Positions 34,713 to 42,398 of a stretch of 64,000 bases of DNA are shown piece after piece. Each line of letters begins with the position of its first letter. The stretch's first letter is position 1. The notes beneath the pieces were generated by a model. It saw nothing but the letters and a program-made list of their open reading frames with translations, was not told the DNA's origin and did no database searches. A program made the position numbers and the translations under genes. The DNA is from an uncultured Selenomonadaceae bacterium (lineage in GTDB: Bacteria; Bacillota; Negativicutes; Selenomonadales; Selenomonadaceae): contig CAJOFR010000001.1 of the NCBI GenBank assembly GCA_905234195.1, forward strand, positions 163,057 to 227,056. The letters run 5' to 3'.

Positions 34713-35348
34713 TTGGCGGAAAAGATTATTGTTTTGAAGAGCGAATATATTACGTCGGCGGTGAGCAAAAAAAATTATCCCGAAGAAATTTTGCCGGCGA
34801 TTGCTTTTATCGGGCGGTCGAATGTCGGAAAATCTTCGCTGATAAATTCTTTGACGCGCAGGAAAAATCTCGCGCACATATCGCAGACGCCGGGCAAGAC
34901 GCAGACGATAAATTTTTACAAAGTCACTTTAAAAATAAATCCTTCAACCCCTAATCCCTCTGCCTTTATCCCTTTCTATTTGGTGGATTTGCCGGGCTAC
35001 GGCTACGCGAAGACGAGCAAGGACAATCGAAAAGTTTGGGCGAAATTTATCGAAGAGTTTTTGCTGACGAACAGCGCGATAAAATTTGTCTGTCAGCTTG
35101 TGGATTCTCGCCACGACTTGATGGAATCGGACTTAAGATTTTTTAATTGGCTGGTCGAAAAAAATTTGCCGGTGCTGGTCGTCGCCACTAAGACCGACAA
35201 ATTAAATCGCAGTGAGCGGCAAAAAAATTTCGCCGCGATAAAAAAATCTTTGGGCGTCGAAGAAATTTCGGTGTTGCCTTATTCTTCAAAAAGTCATGAA
35301 GGTCGTTCAGACTTACTTGACGTAATTGCCGATTCTCTGATAAAATGA
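34713..35348 (+). CDS. engB: Ribosome-biogenesis GTPase EngB (YsxC/YihA)
   Basis: Essential GTPase for 50S assembly. G1 is GRSNVGKSS, G3 DLPGYG, G4 TKTD, G5 SSK; the N-terminal SEYITSA and GKTQTINFY segments are family-typical. The start is TTG at 34713 with GAGGAGTG upstream; an upstream in-frame codon at 34656 would precede the transcription start. Between NFY and DLPGYG there are about 21 residues, including a Pro/Ser/Thr stretch, where other EngB proteins have about 8. The extra part is encoded by a heptad-repeat element inserted in frame. Confidence 0.94.
   Translation: MAEKIIVLKSEYITSAVSKKNYPEEILPAIAFIGRSNVGKSSLINSLTRRKNLAHISQTPGKTQTINFYKVTLKINPSTPNPSAFIPFYLVDLPGYGYAKTSKDNRKVWAKFIEEFLLTNSAIKFVCQLVDSRHDLMESDLRFFNWLVEKNLPVLVVATKTDKLNRSERQKNFAAIKKSLGVEEISVLPYSSKSHEGRSDLLDVIADSLIK
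34945..34975 (-). repeat. Heptad-repeat element inside the engB coding sequence
   Basis: On the minus strand the heptads GGGATAA, AGGCAGA, GGGATTA and GGGGTTG follow one another. In the engB frame they encode the Pro/Asn/Ser-rich insertion before the G3 motif. No hairpin partner is evident, so this is a single-arm copy. Confidence 0.75.
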
Positions 35349-35380
35349 AACCAATTCATTTTGTCGGGGAGTTGGTAGAA

Positions 35381-35839
35381 ATGGGAGAGCTTTCAACGTT
35401 CGACAAGTCGCTTTTAAATCTTTTGCAGGGGAGCATCCCGATTTGCAGTCGACCGTTTGCGGCGATGGCGGAAAAAATTGGCGCGGACGAAGTCACGGTA
35501 ATTTCTCGTCTTCGCGAACTCAAGGCGGCGGGATATTTGCGGCGCATCGGAACTTTTTTTAACTCTAACAATCTCGGCTATCAAGGGAGTTTGATCGCGC
35601 TGAAGGTGGAGCCGGAAGAAATTTGTTCGGTTGCCGAAGCGATTAACCGCTATCCCGAAGCGACGCATAATTACGAGCGGGAGGGGAGATATAATTTGTG
35701 GTTCACGCTGCTGACGCCGGACGCCGAAAAGGAATCGGATATTTTGTCGGAGATTCGGGGGTTGCGCGGCGTGGAGGACATGCTGAAATTAAAGTCGAAG
35801 AAAAAATATAAAATCAATGTTCAATTTCAGTTGCAGTAA
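35381..35839 (+). CDS. ahbA: Siroheme decarboxylase subunit AhbA (Lrp/AsnC-like)
   Basis: One half of the AhbAB enzyme that decarboxylates siroheme to didecarboxysiroheme in the alternative haem pathway (also related to NirDLGH in haem d1 synthesis). It has an AsnC-type winged helix (about residues 8-60: LLNLLQGSIPICSRPF, VISRLRELKAAGYLRRIGTFF) and a RAM-like C-terminal fold with HNYEREGRYNLWFTLL. The start is ATG at 35381 behind GGGGAG; an earlier ATG overlapping engB lacks a ribosome-binding site. Stop and next start overlap (TAATG). Confidence 0.9.
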   Translation: MGELSTFDKSLLNLLQGSIPICSRPFAAMAEKIGADEVTVISRLRELKAAGYLRRIGTFFNSNNLGYQGSLIALKVEPEEICSVAEAINRYPEATHNYEREGRYNLWFTLLTPDAEKESDILSEIRGLRGVEDMLKLKSKKKYKINVQFQLQ

Positions 35840-36321
35840 TGGTGGTAAAAGTGTTCAGTCAGCAGGATAGAGAAATTATCAAGGCTTTGCAGGAAGATTT
35901 TCCGCTGTGCGAAGAGCCGTATAAAATTTTGGCACAGCGCGCAGGAGTCAGCGAGGAAGAATTTTTACAGCGCGTGCAAGATTTTGTGGACGAGAAAAAA
36001 ATTCGCAAGATGGGCGCGGTACTTCGTCATAGGGAAGTTGGTTTTAAAGTCAATGCCCTTTGCGCGTGGGAGGTGCCGCCGGAAAATCTGGACGACGTTG
36101 CAAAAATAATGAGCGGTCATCCTGCAGTTTCGCATTGCTACGACAGGACGACCGCTCCGAATTGGAATTATAATCTTTATACGATGATTCACGCCAAAAC
36201 TCGTGAGGAGTGCGACGCGATTGTTGCCGAGCTCTCGAAAAAATCCGGCGTGAAAAATTTTCAGATCCTCTACTCGAAAAAGGAGTGGAAGAAAACTTCG
36301 ATGAAATATTTTAGAGATTAG
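35839..36321 (+). CDS. ahbB: Siroheme decarboxylase subunit AhbB (Lrp/AsnC-like)
   Basis: Partner of AhbA. The N-terminal winged helix contains FPLCEEPYKILAQRAG, then IRKMGAVLRHREVGF, whose histidine and arginine are in the region implicated in substrate binding by homologues, and HCYDRTTAPNWNYNLYTMIH. 160 residues, typical. It overlaps ahbA by one base. AhbC and AhbD, needed to finish haem, are not in the window. Confidence 0.91.
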   Translation: MVVKVFSQQDREIIKALQEDFPLCEEPYKILAQRAGVSEEEFLQRVQDFVDEKKIRKMGAVLRHREVGFKVNALCAWEVPPENLDDVAKIMSGHPAVSHCYDRTTAPNWNYNLYTMIHAKTREECDAIVAELSKKSGVKNFQILYSKKEWKKTSMKYFRD

Positions 36322-36348
36322 ATTTTTTCCTCCAAAGAGTCTGGATCT

Positions 36349-36398
36349 CTTCTTTTCTTTTGGCGCAAAAGTTTTTAGGGATTAGGGGTTAGAGAATC
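36349..36398 (+). repeat. Truncated three-hairpin copy joined to a short heptad run
   Basis: CTTCTTTTCTTTT-GGCGC-AAAAG (36349-36371) is the third stem of the three-hairpin family with its right arm cut after five bases. It is followed directly by GTTTTTA, GGGATTA, GGGGTTA (36371-36391) of the heptad family. A complete inverted copy follows 40 bases later. Confidence 0.7.
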
Positions 36399-36438
36399 TT
36401 TTTCATTCTAAAATTTTTTTCTTCTTTTGAATGAACAT

Positions 36439-36530
36439 CTACTTTTCTTTTGGCGCAAAAGAAAAGTAGCAAAAGAAAACTGCCCGCAGAGGTCGCATCA
36501 CGCGACCAAATGCGGGCGGCCTGGGCGGCC
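36439..36530 (-). repeat. Three-hairpin dispersed repeat, copy 3 (inverted)
   Basis: In plus-strand order: CTACTTTTCTTTT/AAAAGAAAAGTAG (36439-36469), GCCCGC/GCGGGC (36482-36487, 36512-36517) around GGTCGC/GCGACC, and a shortened GGCC/GGCC stem (36518-36530). It lies between the convergent ahbB and leuD genes. Confidence 0.82.
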
Positions 36531-36550
36531 TCTCTCCTTTTCAAAAGTTT

Positions 36551-37051
36551 TTAAGCACGAAGAGAACCGTTTTCGCGGATATAATTTATTAGCCCGCCGG
36601 ATTTTGCAATCTCTTGGACAAAACCGGGCAACGGGTGCGCGTGAAAAGTATCGCCCGTCGTCAAGTTTTCTATTACGCCGGTGGACGTGTCGATTTTCAA
36701 AACGTCGTCGGCTTTAATTTTTTCGACGTCGTCGCCAATTTCCAGGAGCGGCAAGCCGATATTAATTCCGTTGCGATAAAAAATTCGCGCGAAACTCGCC
36801 GCGATAACGACGGGAATCCCCGAAGCCTTAATCGCGACGGGAGCATGTTCGCGGCTGGAACCGCAACCGAAATTTTTTCCGCCAACCATAATATCGCCCG
36901 TCTTGACGAGAGCCGCAAAACTTTCGTCAATGTCAACCATGCAGTGTTTTGCAAGCTCGGCAGGGTCGAACGTGTTCAAATAGCGCGCGGGTATTATGAC
37001 GTCGGTGTCAATGTTATCGCCGTAACGCCAAACTTTTCCTTCAACTTTCAT
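36551..37051 (-). CDS. leuD: 3-isopropylmalate dehydratase small subunit
   Basis: Swivel-domain subunit of isopropylmalate isomerase in leucine synthesis. The motif [14 protein letters not shown] is diagnostic, preceded by [15 protein letters not shown]. 166 residues is the short, archaeal/clostridial LeuD type. It begins immediately after the leuC stop (0-base gap), so translation is coupled. Homoaconitase or related small subunits are the only close alternatives. Confidence 0.94.
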   Translation of the reverse strand: MKVEGKVWRYGDNIDTDVIIPARYLNTFDPAELAKHCMVDIDESFAALVKTGDIMVGGKNFGCGSSREHAPVAIKASGIPVVIAASFARIFYRNGINIGLPLLEIGDDVEKIKADDVLKIDTSTGVIENLTTGDTFHAHPLPGFVQEIAKSGGLINYIRENGSLRA

Positions 37052-38311
37052 TTAATTCACCTCTTCAGGGGTAGCGATTCTTCCGAGAATGGCAGACGCC
37101 GCCGCGACGTGCGGACCCGCCAAATAAACTTCGCTGTCGACGTGACCCATGCGCCCGCGAAAATTTCTGTTCGTCGTCGAAACGCAACGTTCGCCCGCGC
37201 TCAAAATTCCCATGTAGCCGCCCAAACACGGTCCGCAAGTCGGAGTGGAAACAACGCAACCCGCGTCGATAAAAATATCAATCCAGCGGCAATGTATCGC
37301 CTCTTTGTAAATTTCTTGACTGCCGGGGATAATTATGCAGCGGACGTCGTCGTGAACCTTGTGCCCTTTCAAAATCCCCGCCGCGATATTCAAATCGTCA
37401 AGCCGCCCGTTCGTGCAAGAGCCGATAACAACTTGATTGATTTTTATTTCGCCGAGTTCGTCGACGGGTTTGACATTTTCGGGCAGGTGCGGGAGAGCCA
37501 CGACGGGTTTCAGTTCGCTCAAATTTATTTCGACAGTCGAAAAATATTTTGCGTCGTCGTCAGCGGCAACCGGCTCGTATTTTTGATTCACGCGGCAACC
37601 GACGTAAAATTTTGTAGCCTCGTCGAAGGGGAAAATTCCCGCCTTCGCGCCCGCCTCAATCGCCATGTTTGAAATCGTAAATCGATCCGTCATCGAAAGT
37701 TCGGCAACACCTTCGCCCGTGAACTCAAGCGATTTATAAAGCGCGCCGTCGACTCCGATTTTTCCAATCAACGTCAAAATTACGTCCTTGCCGCTGATAT
37801 TTTTGGGCTTTTTGCCGGTGAGGTGCACGTTAATCGCTTCGGGAACCTTGAACCAAGATTGACCGGTAGCCATGCCGACGGCGAGGTCTGTTGTGCCGAC
37901 GCCGGTAGAAAAAGCATTCAGCGCGCCATAAGTGCAGGTGTGAGAGTCCGCGCCGATAACCAGCATGCCCGGCGCAACAATCCCGTATTCAGGCAAAATC
38001 ACGTGCTCAATTCCCACGCGCCCCGCGTCGTAATAATGTTTAATTTTGTGCTTGCGTGCGAAGTCCCGCAAAATTTTCGCAAGGTCTGCGCTCTTAATAT
38101 CTTTCGCCGGCTGAAAATGGTCGGGGATAAGCGCGATTTTTTCCGCGTCGAAGACGGGCTTGCCGATTTTTTCAAACTCCTTTATCGACGGCGGACCGGT
38201 TATATCGTTCGCCATGACCAGATCCAGCGGACAAACTACAAGTTGCCCCGCCTCGATGGAATCAAGTCCCGCGTGGCGTGCAAGAATTTTTTCGCTCATT
38301 GTCATTCCCAT
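37052..38311 (-). CDS. leuC: 3-isopropylmalate dehydratase large subunit
   Basis: Catalytic [4Fe-4S] subunit. Cluster cysteines are in [13 protein letters not shown] and [38 protein letters not shown] is the substrate/cofactor motif. 419 residues, the LeuC2 type that pairs with short LeuD. The start is ATG behind AGGAGAG. It lies 29 bases downstream of a glycosyltransferase gene. leuA and leuB are not in the window. Confidence 0.95.
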   Translation of the reverse strand: MGMTMSEKILARHAGLDSIEAGQLVVCPLDLVMANDITGPPSIKEFEKIGKPVFDAEKIALIPDHFQPAKDIKSADLAKILRDFARKHKIKHYYDAGRVGIEHVILPEYGIVAPGMLVIGADSHTCTYGALNAFSTGVGTTDLAVGMATGQSWFKVPEAINVHLTGKKPKNISGKDVILTLIGKIGVDGALYKSLEFTGEGVAELSMTDRFTISNMAIEAGAKAGIFPFDEATKFYVGCRVNQKYEPVAADDDAKYFSTVEINLSELKPVVALPHLPENVKPVDELGEIKINQVVIGSCTNGRLDDLNIAAGILKGHKVHDDVRCIIIPGSQEIYKEAIHCRWIDIFIDAGCVVSTPTCGPCLGGYMGILSAGERCVSTTNRNFRGRMGHVDSEVYLAGPHVAAASAILGRIATPEEVN

Positions 38312-38340
38312 TTTATCACTCTCCTAAAAATTTTTTTCTT

Positions 38341-39663
38341 TTAAAACTTCCCTATAGTTTCCGGAGCATAACGCCGCTGAATTTCGCGGAAGACTGTGTT
38401 CGGCGTATCCATGTCCAGCGGAATCCGCCAGCTCATTTTGTTCAAGAAAGTGTCTTTGATAATTTTGTCGAAGGGAAATTGATTATAAGGTACGTTCAAA
38501 TAATTTTTCAGCGTCCAAACATTCGGGTTGTTAATCGGCACGTCGTCCATTTCCTTTTGCACGAACGGAATATTATCATGCGCCAGCTCGAACATATAAT
38601 CCATTATGACATAATCAATTGCCTCATCAAATTCCCGCCAATAATCTTCGCAAAATTCCTTCGCGAAAACGAAAAACGGATTGTGCAACATTGAAGTCCC
38701 TTGAATAAAAGTTCCCCAGCGCGCGTACGATGCATAGGCTCCAAAACCTTTCGTAACGGGGTGGAAGTTATCTTTTTCGTTTGTATATTTTTGCGTGAAG
38801 TAAGGCAATTTCAAAAGGTCTTTGTGTTTGTCAAGCGGCTCGGTCACCAAAATTGTAGAGTCTAGCCAAAGCCCGCCGTATTTCTCAAGCAGATTTATTC
38901 GCATGACGTCAGAAAAATGCGCCGGTCCAATTTTTTTCTCGCGGAACTTGTCAACGACATAATCCGGCAAATCGACGTAGTTTGAAAAATTTTTGTCGTC
39001 GAGGAAAATAATTTTGCGGTTGCCGGCGTTCATTTTCAGGCTGTTGTAGCAACAACGAATCAGCGGCGGCAAATTTTCTTCGCCCTGCAGCCAACAGAAA
39101 TAAATTTGAAAATCCTTCGGCGAAACTTTTGGGCAGGTCTTGTTGTTGACGACGGGGTTTTGGTGTTTTTTAACGAGGTAGTCAAATTTTTCGCGCAGGA
39201 AAGTTTTTATCTTCGACGCCTGCCGAATCCGCGCGCGCTCCACCAAACTCAACCCGATTGAAAGTTGGTTCCACCTTGCAAAAGTTTCAAGATCCCGATT
39301 CAATTTTTTTGACCAAAGTTTTTGATCTGCCAGCTGTTGGCTTTCGTCGAGTTTCCCGAACATCAAAAGCATCAGCGCAAAAATTTGACGGCGCGCAAGA
39401 TTATTTTCTTGTGTCGCCTCGACAACCGCTTGACGGCAAATATTTTCTTCCTGCTCGGATAAATTTTTAACTTGATACGAAAAATTAGCCAACTGCCAAA
39501 AAGTTCCGTACCACTCTTCCAAATGAATTTCCGAAAATTTTTCCGGCGGGAAATAAAAAAGACGTTTCGCCATAATTAATCGTTGCCTGTTCAAATCCAA
39601 ATTAGACTCGCGCAAAATTTCTTCCGCGAAAAACTGGACGTCGGGAATTATTTTTTCCGCCAA
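38341..39663 (-). CDS. Capsular-polysaccharide-type glycosyltransferase
   Basis: A 441-residue protein whose C-terminal half matches the capsular polysaccharide synthesis (Caps_synth/DXD-containing) glycosyltransferase family: IYFCWLQGEENLPPLIRCC, IIFLDDKNF and the metal-binding LEKYGGLWLDSTIL. The N-terminal 170 residues are helical and unrecognised. The preferred start is TTG at 39663 behind GGAGG; a GTG at 39672 overlaps that site. No signal or membrane segment, so it acts in the cytoplasm. It is followed by leuCD in the same direction, an unusual partnership. Acceptor and sugar are unknown. Confidence 0.83.
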   Translation of the reverse strand: MAEKIIPDVQFFAEEILRESNLDLNRQRLIMAKRLFYFPPEKFSEIHLEEWYGTFWQLANFSYQVKNLSEQEENICRQAVVEATQENNLARRQIFALMLLMFGKLDESQQLADQKLWSKKLNRDLETFARWNQLSIGLSLVERARIRQASKIKTFLREKFDYLVKKHQNPVVNNKTCPKVSPKDFQIYFCWLQGEENLPPLIRCCYNSLKMNAGNRKIIFLDDKNFSNYVDLPDYVVDKFREKKIGPAHFSDVMRINLLEKYGGLWLDSTILVTEPLDKHKDLLKLPYFTQKYTNEKDNFHPVTKGFGAYASYARWGTFIQGTSMLHNPFFVFAKEFCEDYWREFDEAIDYVIMDYMFELAHDNIPFVQKEMDDVPINNPNVWTLKNYLNVPYNQFPFDKIIKDTFLNKMSWRIPLDMDTPNTVFREIQRRYAPETIGKF

Positions 39664-39697
39664 GCCGAACACCTCCGCAAAAAAATTTTCTTCGCGA

Positions 39698-39726
39698 ATT
39701 ATAACACGAAAAAATTTTTAGTACAA
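39698..39726 (-). promoter_or_regulatory. Promoter of the glycosyltransferase-leuCD unit
   Basis: TTGTAC (39726-39721), 17-base spacer, TATAAT (39703-39698) on the minus strand. Confidence 0.75.
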
Positions 39727-39785
39727 CAAATTAACTTTTCCGCGCCGCGTGCAAAATTTTTTTCAATCTAGTTCCTAAAGCAAAG

Positions 39786-39814
39786 TTGACGTGAAAGAAA
39801 GGCGGTGTTATAAT
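39786..39814 (+). promoter_or_regulatory. Promoter of rpsU
   Basis: TTGACG (39786-39791), 17-base spacer, TATAAT (39809-39814), about 50 bases before the ATG of rpsU. Confidence 0.9.
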
Positions 39815-39863
39815 ACGCAGGTAATGCGACAGCTTAAATTGCAGCGGAGGGAGGGAAAAAGAC

Positions 39864-40043
39864 ATGGCTAATGAAGTTAAAGTTGGAAAAAACGAATCCA
39901 TAGACAGTGCTCTCCGTCGCTTTAAGCGTACTTGTCAGAAGGCAGGTACGCTTGCTGAAGTTCGTAAGCGTGAACATTATGAGAAACCCAGCGTCCGCCG
40001 GAAGAAGAAATCAGAGGCGGCTCGCAAGCGTAAGTACCGTTGA
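39864..40043 (+). CDS. rpsU: 30S ribosomal protein S21
   Basis: A 59-residue, very basic protein: the N-terminal half [19 protein letters not shown] and the ending [14 protein letters not shown] are diagnostic of bS21. It acts at the 30S platform near the anti-Shine-Dalgarno region. ATG at 39864 behind GGAGGGAGGG. It has its own strong promoter and terminator, whereas in many bacteria rpsU directly precedes dnaG-rpoD, which here are 22 kb away. Confidence 0.96.
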   Translation: MANEVKVGKNESIDSALRRFKRTCQKAGTLAEVRKREHYEKPSVRRKKKSEAARKRKYR

Positions 40044-40065
40044 AATTTTGTCGAAAATTAAAAAT

Positions 40066-40102
40066 GGCCGCTGTCTTTCGTTACGGAATGACGGCGGTTT
40101 TT
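40066..40102 (+). terminator. Terminator of rpsU
   Basis: Stem CCGCTGTC (40068-40075) / GACGGCGG (40090-40097) with one G-T wobble, followed by TTTTT. Confidence 0.85.
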
Positions 40103-40170
40103 AAGTTAAGGGAAAAAGGAAAATTCCGATTATTAATCCCCAAAAAAAGAAGGGAGTATCGTATCGAAAA

Positions 40171-42309
40171 ATGCCTGAACAACAATCCTCCTCGGCGGCA
40201 AACCGAACAGGGGTAATATCTATTATAAAAGTTCTGCAACATTTTGGAGTTAAAGATCTTGAAAAAATTTACAAAGAAAATCCCGATACCGACGACAAAG
40301 TCGATTGGGAAAAGCTGCAAAAGCTGGCTCGCAAGTACAAAGTAAGAAGTACGCTTATTCGACCCACCGCCGAAGAGCTGCGCGAAATTGAATACCCCGC
40401 CGTTGCGAAAATGAACGACGGCGCGTATATTTCAATCGGCAGTGCAAATGACGAAGTTCTTTTGGTTATAGACCCGCGCCAAAATAAACCGGTGGCAATG
40501 CCGATGAAAGAATTTTTGGAGAGCTGGGCAAATGAACTGCTGATTTTTTCGGCAGCATTAAGCTGGACTTACTTCAAAAAGCGTTTCAACGTCGATTGGT
40601 TTTTAAAAGTCATGAGCCACTACAAAAGACCACTCGGCGAAGTTTTGGCGGCGTCGTTCTTCCTGCAACTAATGGGTATAGTCTTCCCGCTTATCACGCA
40701 GGTTATTATCGATAAAGTTATCGGCAACTCCGGCTATTCCACGCTGACAGTTATCGGCACGGCGATGGTTTTGTTTTTCTTCATGCAGTCGCTGTTGACG
40801 CTTTTAAAAACTTACATACTTAATCACACGACGAACAAACTCGACGCGATACTTGGCACGCGCCTTTTCAGACACCTAATCGCCCTGCCGTTGCCTTATT
40901 ACGAAAGACGACGCGTCGGCGATACTTTGATGCGCGTGGGAGCCTTGACGCAGATACGAACATTTTTGACGGGCACAGGCTTAATGACGGTGCTCGACGT
41001 GTTTTTCTCCGTCGTGTTTATTGCGTTCATGATGTGGTATTCTGTTCCGCTGACCTTAATCGCGTTGATGATTGTCCCGCTGTACCTCGCGCAAAATATT
41101 TGGGCAGTACCGATTATCAAGAAAAAAATTGAGGCGGTCTGGAGAACCGGCGCAATGAACAACGCGTTTATGGTCGAATCAATCTCAAACATTGAGACGA
41201 TAAAAGCGTTGGCAGTCGAACCGCAGTTCGTCAACCGCTGGGAAAATCTTTTGGCGCGATACGTCCGCACAACTTTTGAGAATTTTAAATTTAACGCCGT
41301 GATAAATGCATTCAGCGGCGTCGTGCAGGGTTTAATCACGATGTCAATTCTCTGGTACGGCGGTCACATGGTCATGGACGGCTACTTCACGCTTGGTCAA
41401 TTAATCGCGTTCCAAATGCTTTCCAGGCAGGCGATTGCGCCAATGACAAAACTTTTGAGGATGTGGCCGCAAGTTCAGCAAGTCGGTCTCGGTCTCGAAC
41501 GTATCGGCGATATTTTGAACACGCCTATGGAACCGATTGTGCAGGATATGGGCAAGCGCGGCGCGGACAGAATTGACGGCGCGATTGAATTTCAAGACGT
41601 CTCGTTCCGGTATCGCGTGGACTTGCCGCTTGTCTTGGAAGGAATAAATTTGAAAATCGCGCCCGGCGAAAAGCTGGGGATTGTCGGGCGTTCCGGCTCC
41701 GGTAAGTCAACTTTGACAAGCCTTGTACAAAATCTTTATATCCCCGAATCCGGCACGATAACAATCGGCGGCATAAATACCCGCGAAGCAAATCTCGGTT
41801 GGCTGCGCGACCAAATAGGCGTCGTCATGCAGGAGAATTATCTTTTTAATTCAAGTGTTCGCGATAATATTGCGGTCAGTCGTCCTACGGCGACAATGGA
41901 CGAAATTATTCGCGCGGCTCGTCTCGCCGGTGCACACGATTTTATTTTGGAACTCAAGGAAGGTTACGATACAAAGGTTGGCGAACGCGGCGATTCACTT
42001 AGCGGCGGTCAACGTCAGCGCGTCGCAATCGCAAGGGCACTTCTCGCTAATCCGCCCATTTTGATTTTCGACGAGGCTACTTCCGCGCTTGACTACGAAT
42101 CCGAGAGAATTATTTTGAACAACATGGGGGCTATCGGCGCGCAGAGGACAATGCTGATTATCGCGCACAGGCTTAGTGCTGTTCGTCGTTGCGATAAAAT
42201 TATTGTCGTCGACAAGGGTCATATCGTCGAGAGCGGCTCGCATGACGAATTGCTTGCGCTCGGCGGGCTCTATCGTTATCTTTATGATCAACAAGAAAGC
42301 AGAGGATAG
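40171..42309 (+). CDS. Type I secretion ABC transporter, first (HlyB-like, with inactive C39-like domain)
   Basis: A 712-residue inner-membrane exporter ATPase. The N-terminal 125 residues form a C39-peptidase-like domain without the catalytic cysteine (NRTGVISIIKVLQHFG), as in HlyB, so it docks substrate rather than cleaving it. Six membrane segments follow (about 155-440). The NBD is intact: Walker [12 protein letters not shown], signature [15 protein letters not shown], Walker B ILIFDEATSALD, H-loop IIAHRLS. It is followed by an HlyD and a second full ABC protein, forming a T1SS locus. A TolC-type outer-membrane partner is not in the window. The RTX protein at 17-22 kb is a plausible substrate. 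Confidence 0.93.
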   Translation: MPEQQSSSAANRTGVISIIKVLQHFGVKDLEKIYKENPDTDDKVDWEKLQKLARKYKVRSTLIRPTAEELREIEYPAVAKMNDGAYISIGSANDEVLLVIDPRQNKPVAMPMKEFLESWANELLIFSAALSWTYFKKRFNVDWFLKVMSHYKRPLGEVLAASFFLQLMGIVFPLITQVIIDKVIGNSGYSTLTVIGTAMVLFFFMQSLLTLLKTYILNHTTNKLDAILGTRLFRHLIALPLPYYERRRVGDTLMRVGALTQIRTFLTGTGLMTVLDVFFSVVFIAFMMWYSVPLTLIALMIVPLYLAQNIWAVPIIKKKIEAVWRTGAMNNAFMVESISNIETIKALAVEPQFVNRWENLLARYVRTTFENFKFNAVINAFSGVVQGLITMSILWYGGHMVMDGYFTLGQLIAFQMLSRQAIAPMTKLLRMWPQVQQVGLGLERIGDILNTPMEPIVQDMGKRGADRIDGAIEFQDVSFRYRVDLPLVLEGINLKIAPGEKLGIVGRSGSGKSTLTSLVQNLYIPESGTITIGGINTREANLGWLRDQIGVVMQENYLFNSSVRDNIAVSRPTATMDEIIRAARLAGAHDFILELKEGYDTKVGERGDSLSGGQRQRVAIARALLANPPILIFDEATSALDYESERIILNNMGAIGAQRTMLIIAHRLSAVRRCDKIIVVDKGHIVESGSHDELLALGGLYRYLYDQQESRG

Positions 42310-42311
42310 CT

Positions 42312-42379
42312 GGGGATAAGTGATAAGGGGTAAGCGGTAAAGACTGCACTTTCCACTTTCCCCTTGACGCTTGCCCCTT
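42312..42379 (+). repeat. Heptad-repeat hairpin between the first ABC gene and hlyD
   Basis: Left arm heptads GGGATAA, GTGATAA, GGGGTAA, GCGGTAA (42313-42340). The right arm, read on the minus strand, is GGGGCAA, GCGTCAA, GGGGAAA, GTGGAAA, G. The arms pair imperfectly to form a long stem. It starts 3 bases after the ABC stop codon and might tune expression of downstream hlyD. Confidence 0.85.
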
Positions 42380-42398
42380 AATCGTGGGGGTTTTATTG

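Noticed and set aside
36427..36717. A 96-codon plus-strand open frame
   Set aside because: Consists of the three-hairpin repeat plus antisense leuD; no start signal.
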